NCBI RefSeq assembly: GCF_026625985.1
Contig: NZ_CP113116.1
Location: forward strand, 5,642,001-5,706,000
Reading direction: 5' to 3'
Source: Mycobacterium sp. Aquia_213
Lineage (GTDB): Bacteria; Actinomycetota; Actinomycetes; Mycobacteriales; Mycobacteriaceae
Length of the DNA stretch: 64,000 nucleotides
Shown: piece after piece, positions 57,206 to 64,000 of the stretch
Position numbering within the stretch: the stretch's first letter is position 1
Layout of the letters: the number at the start of each line of letters is the position of its first letter
The notes under the pieces: model-generated
What the model was told of the DNA's origin: nothing
Databases searched by the model: none
The model's input: the letters and a program-made list of their open reading frames with translations, nothing else
Translations under genes and position numbers: made by a program

Positions 57206-58441
57206 CTATTTCAGGAACCGCTCGACGTAGGGCTCGAACCGTTCGCGCAGGGCGCTCTCCTCGAGTCCGAACATCTCGAACGACGTCTCGACGTTTCCCA
57301 ATCGGCCGCGCTGGTGGCCCGCCAGGTAGTCGGCGATGGGCTTGCGCGCCTCGTCGGTGAACGGTTCGCCGGCCAGGGCGTAGAGCCGCTCGGCAACGCC
57401 GAGTTCGTCGGCCATGAAGTCGGTGAACCGGATGTCGATCGAGCGGTCCGGGCCGATCGCGTCCCGATCCCGGACCAGCGCGGTGAGCATCTCGTCGAGG
57501 CGATCGATCCAGGAGTTCGCGATCCGTTCCACCGGCACGGGTGAGCGGTGCATGCGCGCGGAGTAGGTGATCATCGCGACCATCGACAGCGCCACCGGCA
57601 CCGGATCACGGTGAGTGAACACCACGATGCTGTCGGGGAAGACCCGATCGAGCACCCGTACCTGCTCGAGATGCTGGGGCGACTTGAGCAGCCAGCGGCG
57701 GCCACCGCGCAGGAACTGCATGGCCTTGAGTTGCGTGGCGAGGTATTGGTAGTGCGGCGTCTGGTCGTGGGCCCGGTAGTAATCGCGCCAGCGGGGCACC
57801 TCGGCCAGCGTCTCGAACAGCATCGTGGAGATGTCGTTGGCCAGCAGCTGGATCTCTTCGTGCACGTGGTCGGTGGGCATCTCATGCATCAGCGGGAAAT
57901 GCGGCATCACCATGTTGACCACCCCGACCGCGACGTCCATCCGCGCCCGGCGCGGATCCGGTTCGGCGCCAGCCTCATTCGGCAACGGGAACGGCTCGTT
58001 GCTTTCCCAGTACGGCATGGTGCGGAAGGTCGGCGGCGCGGCCAGCAGGTTGTGCAGGTGCGTGGTGCCGGTGCGGGGCAGCCCGGCGATCACCACCGGC
58101 GAGCGCAGGTCGATGTCGTCGATCTCGGGATGGCGCCTGCGCAGGTCGGTCAGCAGCAACCGGTTCTTGAGTAGCTGCAGCAGTTGGCCGTAGAAGTTCA
58201 CGACTCCGGCGTCGTGCAGCCCGTCGATCTCGCGCAGCGCGGCGAGGTAGACGTCGAGCCGTTCCCGGTAGTCGTCGGGCCCAAAGTCCTGCAGGCCGGT
58301 GTCGGCGCTGGCCTGCGTGTGCAGCGCGTCGGCATCCAACGGGCACTGCGGGGCCATCATGGCCATCATGTCGAGGATCTGCTGGCCCTCGGCGCTGAAT
58401 CGGGGCTGGTCAAGGTCGTCAAGGCGAACGGCGTCGGTCAC
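57206..58441 (-). CDS. Sulfotransferase-fold protein
   Basis: A 411-residue PAPS-dependent sulfotransferase-like protein. The 5'-phosphosulfate loop is VIAGLPRTGTTHLHNLL near residue 120, and the 3'-phosphate-binding VVFTHRDPVPVALSMV lies near 283. It would transfer sulfate from PAPS to a hydroxyl, acceptor unknown. GTG at 58441. It is divergent from a TetR gene across only 28 bases and is 25 bases from ephF. M. tuberculosis has no such gene next to ephF. Confidence 0.86.
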   Translation of the reverse strand: MTDAVRLDDLDQPRFSAEGQQILDMMAMMAPQCPLDADALHTQASADTGLQDFGPDDYRERLDVYLAALREIDGLHDAGVVNFYGQLLQLLKNRLLLTDLRRRHPEIDDIDLRSPVVIAGLPRTGTTHLHNLLAAPPTFRTMPYWESNEPFPLPNEAGAEPDPRRARMDVAVGVVNMVMPHFPLMHEMPTDHVHEEIQLLANDISTMLFETLAEVPRWRDYYRAHDQTPHYQYLATQLKAMQFLRGGRRWLLKSPQHLEQVRVLDRVFPDSIVVFTHRDPVPVALSMVAMITYSARMHRSPVPVERIANSWIDRLDEMLTALVRDRDAIGPDRSIDIRFTDFMADELGVAERLYALAGEPFTDEARKPIADYLAGHQRGRLGNVETSFEMFGLEESALRERFEPYVERFLK

Positions 58442-58452
58442 GGCGACTTATG

Positions 58453-58470
58453 TTACTCTGAGTTTCGTAA
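58453..58470. promoter_or_regulatory. Dyad in the 28-base sulfotransferase/TetR gap
   Basis: TTAC (58453-58456) and GTAA (58467-58470) flank ACTC-T-GAGT (58455-58463), itself a dyad. The element covers most of the gap and touches the TetR start codon, so a bound repressor would block both genes. Arms are short, and the assignment is tentative. Confidence 0.4.
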
Positions 58471-59045
58471 TGGTAGTGGATTTTGGCCGACCCCGTGACC
58501 CGCGTATCGACGGTGCAGTGCTGCGCGCCACCGTCGAGCTGCTCGCCGAGACGGGCTACCCGGGGCTATTGGTCTCGGCCATCGCCGAGCGCGCCGGCAC
58601 CAGCAAGCCCGCGATCTACCGCCGCTGGCCCAGCAAGGCGCACCTGGTGCACGAGGCGGTGTTCCCGATCGGGGCCGCGACCGAGATTCCCGACTCCGGC
58701 TCACTGCCCGAGGATCTGCGCGAAATGGTCCGGCGCTCAATGGTTTTCCTGACGACCCCGGCCGCGCGCGCGGCATTGCCCGGGCTGGTCGGCGAGATGG
58801 CGGCCGATCCCACGCTGCATTCCGCGCTGCTGGAGCGCTTCGCCGGCATCATCGGCGGCGGTCTCGCCGAGTGCCTGGAGCGGGCCGCGGCCAGGGGCGA
58901 AATCTCGCCCGGTGTCACCGCCACCGAACTCACCGAGGCCATTGCCGGCATCACGCTGATCGGCCTGCTCACCCGCCCGGACGACCTCGATGACGCCTGG
59001 GTAGACCGCACCACGACGTTGCTCCTGAAAGGAATCAGCGCATGA
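58470..59045 (+). CDS. TetR-family regulator
   Basis: A 191-residue TetR protein with helix-turn-helix LVSAIAERAGTSKPAIYRRW (about residues 34-53). ATG at 58470; a longer reading runs into the divergent gene. It overlaps the DUF1214 gene by four bases (ATGA), so regulator and neighbour are translated together, and it is divergent from the sulfotransferase gene. It likely controls both directions. Confidence 0.86.
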   Translation: MVVDFGRPRDPRIDGAVLRATVELLAETGYPGLLVSAIAERAGTSKPAIYRRWPSKAHLVHEAVFPIGAATEIPDSGSLPEDLREMVRRSMVFLTTPAARAALPGLVGEMAADPTLHSALLERFAGIIGGGLAECLERAAARGEISPGVTATELTEAIAGITLIGLLTRPDDLDDAWVDRTTTLLLKGISA

Positions 59046-60145
59046 CGCACGAATCGACCACCGCGTGGAAAGAGCTGTTGGCCACCATCGGCGACCTCGA
59101 CCGCTCCTTCCTGGAGGGCGACCGGGCGGTGACCGACGACCGCCACATCGCCGACGGCTACCGCATGCTGGCCGCCACGCTGGGCGTCGCCTTTGACACC
59201 TACCTGTTCCCCGAGCCGGGTCGGCCGCAGTTCGTCGCGGTCAATACCCCGTTCCGACGCGATCGCCGGTGGGGCGGCGACAACACCGACGCGTACTACT
59301 TCATCTGCCCGGTCGATCCGCAACGGCGCTACCGCATCAGCGGCAATAAGGGTGACAGCGTGTACTTCTCGGTGACCGCCTACAACGAACCCTCACCAGG
59401 CGCCTGGTCGGACCGCATCGTCGCGATCGTCCGCGACACCGATCTCGATATCGACGCCGACGGCAACTTCACCTTCGATTTCCCCGCGACGCCCGACGCG
59501 GCCGTGCTGATGACCCGCGACTACCAAGCCCACCCGCTCACCGGTCGCCCGGTGACGTGGCAGATCGAGGCGCTCGACGAGCCGGACCCGATCCGGCACG
59601 GCGACGCGGAGACCGCGGCCAGCCTGCGCGCGACGGCCGCCTGGATGCGCATGATGTTCGCGATCGTGCCGCTGGCAGTCGGGACGCGCGTCGACGAGGA
59701 GCACGGACTTGGACACGAAACTGTCCATGCTGCAAACCAATTCGCTGACCCGTATCAGGTGCCCGACGCCAACTTCGGCTGGTCGGCCCGCGACGCCTGT
59801 TACGCCTACGGCAGTTTCGTGCTCGACGACGACGAGGCTCTGGTCATCACGCACCGGCCGCCGTCCTGCCGGTTCTGGAACCTGGTGGTGTGGAACCAAT
59901 TCATGGCTACCTACGGCGACGAGGGTGCCCGTTCGTCGCTCAATAACCACAGCGCCGTCCTCAACAGCGACGGCTCGGTGACGATCGTGTTGTCCCGCGA
60001 TATCACCGCTCACCCGAACTCGCTGACGACACTGGGCTATCCGCTCGGCAACCTGGCGTTCCGGTGGTTCCTGTCCGACGAAGTGCCGGCACGCCCCGAG
60101 GTACAACTCGTCAAGGCCATCGACGCCCCGACGGCAGTGTCTTGA
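59042..60145 (+). CDS. DUF1214-domain protein
   Basis: A 367-residue soluble protein with the DUF1214 core (SFVLDDDEALVITHRPP, RFWNLVVWNQFMATYGDEG, ITAHPNSLTTLGYPLG) in the C-terminal third. The N-terminal part is like other mycobacterial DUF1214 proteins. It has no signal peptide. It overlaps the TetR gene by four bases. The function of the domain is unknown; members sometimes occur with steroid- or xenobiotic-degradation genes. Confidence 0.82.
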   Translation: MTHESTTAWKELLATIGDLDRSFLEGDRAVTDDRHIADGYRMLAATLGVAFDTYLFPEPGRPQFVAVNTPFRRDRRWGGDNTDAYYFICPVDPQRRYRISGNKGDSVYFSVTAYNEPSPGAWSDRIVAIVRDTDLDIDADGNFTFDFPATPDAAVLMTRDYQAHPLTGRPVTWQIEALDEPDPIRHGDAETAASLRATAAWMRMMFAIVPLAVGTRVDEEHGLGHETVHAANQFADPYQVPDANFGWSARDACYAYGSFVLDDDEALVITHRPPSCRFWNLVVWNQFMATYGDEGARSSLNNHSAVLNSDGSVTIVLSRDITAHPNSLTTLGYPLGNLAFRWFLSDEVPARPEVQLVKAIDAPTAVS

Positions 60146-60304
60146 ATCTCGCGAGAGCAAAATTGGTTCCTCCCGAAACCGCCTACTCCCGACACGTGGA
60201 GTTTGTGCATTCTTCGTGAATCGTTTGACCCTGCCAACGGCTCCTCGCGGAGGCCCTAATCGCCTATTCTGTGAGAACCGGGGTCGGGATTGGCGGAGGG
60301 TCGG

Positions 60305-63300
60305 GTGACGGCCGTAGCAGTGTGCCGGACGTGTGGAACCGAGCCTTTGGAGAACGCCCGGTTTTGTCACAGCTGTGGCTCACCAGTCGAAGACGGCAGT
60401 AGCCGGGCTGAGTACAAACAGGTCACCGTCTTATTCGCCGACGTGGTGCACTCGATGGACATCGCCGCACTGGTGGGTGCCGAGCGGCTACACGAGGTCA
60501 TGGCCGAACTCGCGGACAGGTGTGCCGGGGTGGTAAAGCGTTTCGGGGGCACGGTCGGCAGTTTCACCGGCGACGGGATCATGGCGGTGTTCGGCGCGCC
60601 CGTGGCCTTGGAGGACCATGCTGTTCGTGCCTGTCTGGCCGCGCTGGCAATCCAGGAGGAGACGCGACCGCTTGCCGTCGAAGTTCAAGGCCGGGACGGT
60701 GTCGATCTCAAGCTACGAATCGGGTTGAACTCTGGTGAGGTGATCGCCGGTGAGATCGGTTCAGGCTCTTTCGGTTACACCGCCGTCGGTGAGCAGGTCG
60801 GGATGGCTCAGCGGATGGAGTCGGTCGCGCCCCCGGGCGGCGTGATGCTCAGCGGGTCGACCGCCAGTCTCGTTGAGTACGATTTTGCCTTGGGCACAAA
60901 GGAATACGTCCGCATTAAGGGTTCCGCGGACCCGGTGCCGGCGCGTCGGCTGTTGTCCGCGTCGACTGAACGCCGCGTGGGGCGTCGGCATTCTCGGCTC
61001 GTGGGCCGCGGGTCGGAGACGACAGCGATCTCGGCGATCCTGGACAAGGCACGCAACGGTGTCGGATCTGTGGTCACCGTGTCGGGGCCGCCGGGCATTG
61101 GTAAGACGCGGTTGGTCCGCGAATCCGTTTCGGTCGCGACAAGCCTTGGTTTTGAGGTGTTTTCCACCTACTGCGAATCGCATACCCGGGAAATCTCATT
61201 CCATGTGATCTCACGACTGTTGCGTGCAGTATTCGGAATCGGCGGTCTCCCACCAGAAGCCGCCCGGATGCGGGTGCGCGCAGCCGCGCCCCATGCCGAT
61301 GCCGAGGACCTGCTGTTGCTCGATGAGCTGTTGGGCATCCGAGATACCGATATGGCGCTGCCCGACATCAGCCCGGACGCTAGGCGGCGGCGGCTCATCG
61401 AGCTCATCAAAACAGTTTCGGTGGGTCGGCCTAACCCTGCCGTATACGTCATCGAAGATGCACATTGGATAGATGGCGTCAGCGAATCGATGCTCACCGA
61501 TTTCGCGGCCGCTGTCCTCCAAATGCGGGCAGCGCTGGTGATCACGTATCGCCCCGAGTATCGGGGGACCCTATCAGAATTCAGCGAAGCCGAGGCCATC
61601 GTCCTTGCACCACTGAGTGATTCGTACATCAGCGAATTACTAGGGGAGCTGCTGGGGGTGGATTCGTCGGTTGGCAGTTTGTCCATGGTGGTCGCCGACC
61701 GTGCGGCCGGCATACCGTTCTGCGCCGAAGAGATCGTCCGCGATCTGGCTGAACGGGGCGAGATAGAGGGCGAGCCGGGTGCCTATGTATGTCTGCGAGA
61801 AGTAGGCGACGTGCATGTACCCCCCACTTTGCAGGCCGCCATCGGTGACCGTATCGACCGGCTCACTCCCTCGGCAAAGCGGACGTTGAACGCCGCTGCG
61901 GTTATCGGTGCTCGATTTCGCGCCGAGCTATTGGATCGATTGCTCGAGCGAACGAACCTGACGCCCCTCATCGAGGCCGAGCTCGTCGATAAGGTCACTT
62001 ACGGAGACGATGCCGAATACGCCTTCCGCCATCCGCTCACCCAGAAGGTCGCGTACGAGTCGCAGCTCAAGGCCGCGCGCTCGGACTTGCACCGGCGTGT
62101 TGCGGCGATGATGCAGCAGACGAACGCCGCAGCCACCGGTGAGGGCGCGGCCATGATCGCGACTCAATACGAGTCCGCGGGTGAGCTGTCCGAGGCATAT
62201 GAATGGTTCATGCGTGCCGCGACCGGATACGGGCCGCGCGACATCCGGGCGGCACGTGCAAGCTGGGAACAGGCCGCACGTGTTGCAGACCAAATGCCCG
62301 GCGACCATCCCAACTGTTTGACGATGCGGATCTCTCCACGGGCTCTGTTGTGCGGCAGTGCCTTTCAAGTGGGCGGTGTTCCAGAGACCACTGGCTTCGA
62401 GGAGTTGCGCGACATCACGGCCGCAGCCGGCGACAAGAAATCACTGGCGGTGGGCATGGCAGGGCACCTCAACACGTTGACGTTCAATTCACGCCACCGG
62501 GAAGCCGTGCATACGGCGTCCGAGTTCGCCGGCCTGATCGAGTCGATAGGAGAGCCAGAGATGGTCGTAGGCCTTCTCTACGGGGCGGCCCAGGCGAATT
62601 GGGAAGCCGGCGAGGCGGTCGAAAGCCAGCGTTTGACCCAGCGCGTTATCGACCTCGCAGATGGAGACCCCGCCATGGGGAACCTCGTCATCGGATCTCC
62701 GCTTGCCTGGGCCATAAGTTTGCGGGGTGTATCGGCGATGTCCTTGGGCCACCCGGGGTGGCGAGCCGACATCGAACGAGGCATTGGGATGGCGCGGTCG
62801 TTTGACGCGACAACCCGAATTCTGGCGCAGGTGTACAAATTCGCGGGCGCCACGGGGAACGACGCCATATTGCCCGACGCGGAGGACATCTCGTTGACAT
62901 CGGAGTCGTTGGAGGTCGCGCTGCAGGCGGGGGACAACACCGCCGTCACCTTCGCATACATGAATCGAGCGATGGCATTGCTGCACGGTCCCGAGGGTGA
63001 CCAGGCGGCCGGCATCGAGGCATTGACCGCAGCGCGCGAGATGATCGTTCGCGAGAAACTTACGTTGACGTTGCGGAGGCTGACCGATATCGAGTTCGCT
63101 CGGGCAAAACTCAGGTCCGGCGAGCTAGACGGCGCCATCGCTTTGGCGCGCCAGGTTCTTGACGAGCAGTTCGCCACCGACGAGATGGTCTTTCGTGGTC
63201 CTGCCACCGCGGTGCTGGGCGAGGCATTACTCCATCGCGGCGCAGAATCCGACGTCGATGAAGCCCAGAAAACGCTGGACAGGCTGGCTGCCGTGCCGAC

Positions 63301-63469
63301 CGAGCCGGGCTTCGTCCTGCACGAACTGCCGTTGCTGCGCTTGCGGGCCCTCCTTGCCGGGAACAGCGGAGACAAGCCGGCCTACCAGCAATTCTTGGCA
63401 CGCTTCCGGGAGAAGGCGCTCGCAACGGACTTCGAGGGATACCAGGCACAGGCCGACGCAATGGCCTGA
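60305..63469 (+). CDS. Class III cyclase-like / AAA-type ATPase / TPR multidomain protein
   Basis: A 1054-residue protein. It has an N-terminal zinc ribbon (Cys7, Cys10, Cys21, Cys24), a class III nucleotide cyclase domain (about 38-205), an STAND-type AAA ATPase domain (Walker A GPPGIGKT at 261-268, Walker B VIEDAHWID near 385) and a long helical TPR-like C-terminus. Metal ligands Asp46 and Asp90 are kept, but the usual adenine-specifying lysine is Ser86 and the transition-state Asn is Gly166. No C-terminal LuxR domain is seen. GTG at 60305 has GGAGGG four bases upstream. Relatives in M. tuberculosis include Rv1358 and Rv2488c. Confidence 0.88.
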   Translation: MTAVAVCRTCGTEPLENARFCHSCGSPVEDGSSRAEYKQVTVLFADVVHSMDIAALVGAERLHEVMAELADRCAGVVKRFGGTVGSFTGDGIMAVFGAPVALEDHAVRACLAALAIQEETRPLAVEVQGRDGVDLKLRIGLNSGEVIAGEIGSGSFGYTAVGEQVGMAQRMESVAPPGGVMLSGSTASLVEYDFALGTKEYVRIKGSADPVPARRLLSASTERRVGRRHSRLVGRGSETTAISAILDKARNGVGSVVTVSGPPGIGKTRLVRESVSVATSLGFEVFSTYCESHTREISFHVISRLLRAVFGIGGLPPEAARMRVRAAAPHADAEDLLLLDELLGIRDTDMALPDISPDARRRRLIELIKTVSVGRPNPAVYVIEDAHWIDGVSESMLTDFAAAVLQMRAALVITYRPEYRGTLSEFSEAEAIVLAPLSDSYISELLGELLGVDSSVGSLSMVVADRAAGIPFCAEEIVRDLAERGEIEGEPGAYVCLREVGDVHVPPTLQAAIGDRIDRLTPSAKRTLNAAAVIGARFRAELLDRLLERTNLTPLIEAELVDKVTYGDDAEYAFRHPLTQKVAYESQLKAARSDLHRRVAAMMQQTNAAATGEGAAMIATQYESAGELSEAYEWFMRAATGYGPRDIRAARASWEQAARVADQMPGDHPNCLTMRISPRALLCGSAFQVGGVPETTGFEELRDITAAAGDKKSLAVGMAGHLNTLTFNSRHREAVHTASEFAGLIESIGEPEMVVGLLYGAAQANWEAGEAVESQRLTQRVIDLADGDPAMGNLVIGSPLAWAISLRGVSAMSLGHPGWRADIERGIGMARSFDATTRILAQVYKFAGATGNDAILPDAEDISLTSESLEVALQAGDNTAVTFAYMNRAMALLHGPEGDQAAGIEALTAAREMIVREKLTLTLRRLTDIEFARAKLRSGELDGAIALARQVLDEQFATDEMVFRGPATAVLGEALLHRGAESDVDEAQKTLDRLAAVPTEPGFVLHELPLLRLRALLAGNSGDKPAYQQFLARFREKALATDFEGYQAQADAMA

Positions 63470-63479
63470 CGGCAGTGTC

Positions 63480-64000
63480 CTAGGTCTGGCGGACCAGCTC
63501 GATCGCCCGGCCCAGCGTCGCGAGCTTGGCATCCAGCGTGTCGCCGGCGGGATAGAGCCGCACGGTGTCGACGCCGGCGTCGCGCCAGACCGCGAGGCGC
63601 GCGCGGACCATCTGCTCGGTGCCGATCAGCGTGGTGCCCAGCACCATTCCGTCGGTCACCAGCTGTGCGGCGCCGTCGCGGTCACCGGCCTGCCAGCGCT
63701 CGCGCACCGCAGCGGCGACGTCGGCCCAGCCCTGCCGGCTGTAGGCCTGGTTGTAGAAATTCGTGCTCGACGACCCCATACCACCGAGGCTGAACGCGAG
63801 TTCTTTTTTGCGGTTGGCGATCATGGCGTTCAGTTCGTCCTCGTCAGCCGCGAACGCGACTTCGGCGCCCTGACAGATGTCGATGTCCGCGCGGGTACGG
63901 CCGGATGCCGCCAGGCCCGCGTCGAGGTGGGCGAAGTACGCCTGCGCCGCACCCTCCGGAACGAAACTGGTGCCCAGCCAGCCGTCGGCGATCTCCCCGG
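63480..64000 (-). CDS. LLM-class (probably F420-dependent) oxidoreductase, N-terminus outside window
   Basis: The reading frame stays open from base 64000 to the TAG at 63480, so the start codon lies beyond the window. The 172 visible residues begin GEIADGWLGTSFVPEG, a typical C-terminal barrel segment of luciferase-like monooxygenases, followed by VTDGMVLGTTLIGTEQMVRA and a short amphipathic end. F420 use is likely in a mycobacterium but not visible. The in-frame ATG at 63824 is internal. It is convergent with the cyclase gene. Confidence 0.82.
   Translation of the reverse strand, partial: GEIADGWLGTSFVPEGAAQAYFAHLDAGLAASGRTRADIDICQGAEVAFAADEDELNAMIANRKKELAFSLGGMGSSSTNFYNQAYSRQGWADVAAAVRERWQAGDRDGAAQLVTDGMVLGTTLIGTEQMVRARLAVWRDAGVDTVRLYPAGDTLDAKLATLGRAIELVRQT

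Noticed and set aside
60147..60156. Perfect 10-base palindrome TCTCGCGAGA two bases after the DUF1214 stop
   Set aside because: Too short and GC-rich to call an operator or terminator; no second copy nearby and no U-tract.
1..64000. CRISPR array, prophage, insertion sequence, tRNA or rRNA genes
   Set aside because: No regularly spaced repeats, transposase or integrase motifs, or tRNA-like cloverleaf were found by reading; weak tRNA-like elements could still be missed without a tool.

Overview
The window is high-GC actinobacterial DNA and almost certainly comes from a Mycobacterium, most likely a slow-growing non-tuberculous species. The gene order matches, in inverted orientation, the M. tuberculosis block Rv0134 to Rv0166. 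From right to left it carries recognisable counterparts of ephF, Rv0135c, cyp138, msrA, Rv0138 to Rv0148, ptbB, fadE2, pntAa/pntAb/pntB, Rv0158, Rv0161, Rv0163, Rv0164, mce1R and fadD5 (the start of the mce1 locus). These identifications rest on protein sequences recalled from memory, not on a search. No rRNA, tRNA, CRISPR array or insertion sequence was seen, and no gene-free stretch exceeds 300 bases.

Region 1 (1-2754) is the mce1 border: fadD5 (cut by the window edge), its divergent GntR regulator mce1R, a START-like protein and a hotdog thioesterase. Region 2 (2789-21782) is a catabolic island of about 19 kb with no counterpart at this place in M. tuberculosis. Its core is a nine-gene minus-strand operon (10572 down to 2789), mostly with 4-base or shorter gene overlaps: P450, alcohol dehydrogenase, short-chain dehydrogenase, Baeyer-Villiger monooxygenase, esterase, HpaI-type aldolase, a SnoaL-like protein and two proteins of unknown role. 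Around it lie a CoA-transferase, acyl-CoA dehydrogenase, F420-type oxidoreductase, two double-hotdog thioesterases, an SMP-30 lactonase-like protein, a SRPBCC protein and a TetR regulator. A spaced motif, TGACACTT-N9-TTTGTAAAG, occurs upstream of three of these units, and a degenerate copy sits just before the TetR gene, so the island looks like one regulon for oxidising and cleaving a cyclic or branched ketone-forming substrate. A separate sub-block inside it carries two SDR genes and a quinone-reductase-like gene facing a single-cysteine HxlR regulator, with twin palindromes between them.

Region 3 (21779-33938) has the Rv0161-like flavoprotein, a nitroreductase, a steroid-dehydrogenase-like SDR, a DapB-fold reductase, a hydrolase, a YiaA/B membrane protein, a two-component system, a membrane acyltransferase, two TetR genes, a tandem pair of 41-residue microproteins and a CYP125-like P450. 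Two copies of an inverted-repeat element lie between convergent genes. The PE genes that M. tuberculosis has here are absent.

Region 4 (33925-47041) holds the proton-translocating transhydrogenase, fadE2, the secreted phosphatase gene ptbB, a cyclopropane-synthase-like methyltransferase, an SDR and aldehyde dehydrogenase, a methyltransferase array including an internally deleted remnant, and a TetR/pirin pair. Region 5 (47118-64000) holds a CLC transporter, a Dps protein, a base-excision glycosylase-like protein, small SnoaL and DUF427 proteins, msrA, cyp138 with its TetR and a strong palindromic operator, a Mop-like molybdate protein, ephF, a sulfotransferase, a TetR/DUF1214 pair, a multidomain cyclase-ATPase with altered catalytic residues, and a partial F420-type oxidoreductase at the edge.
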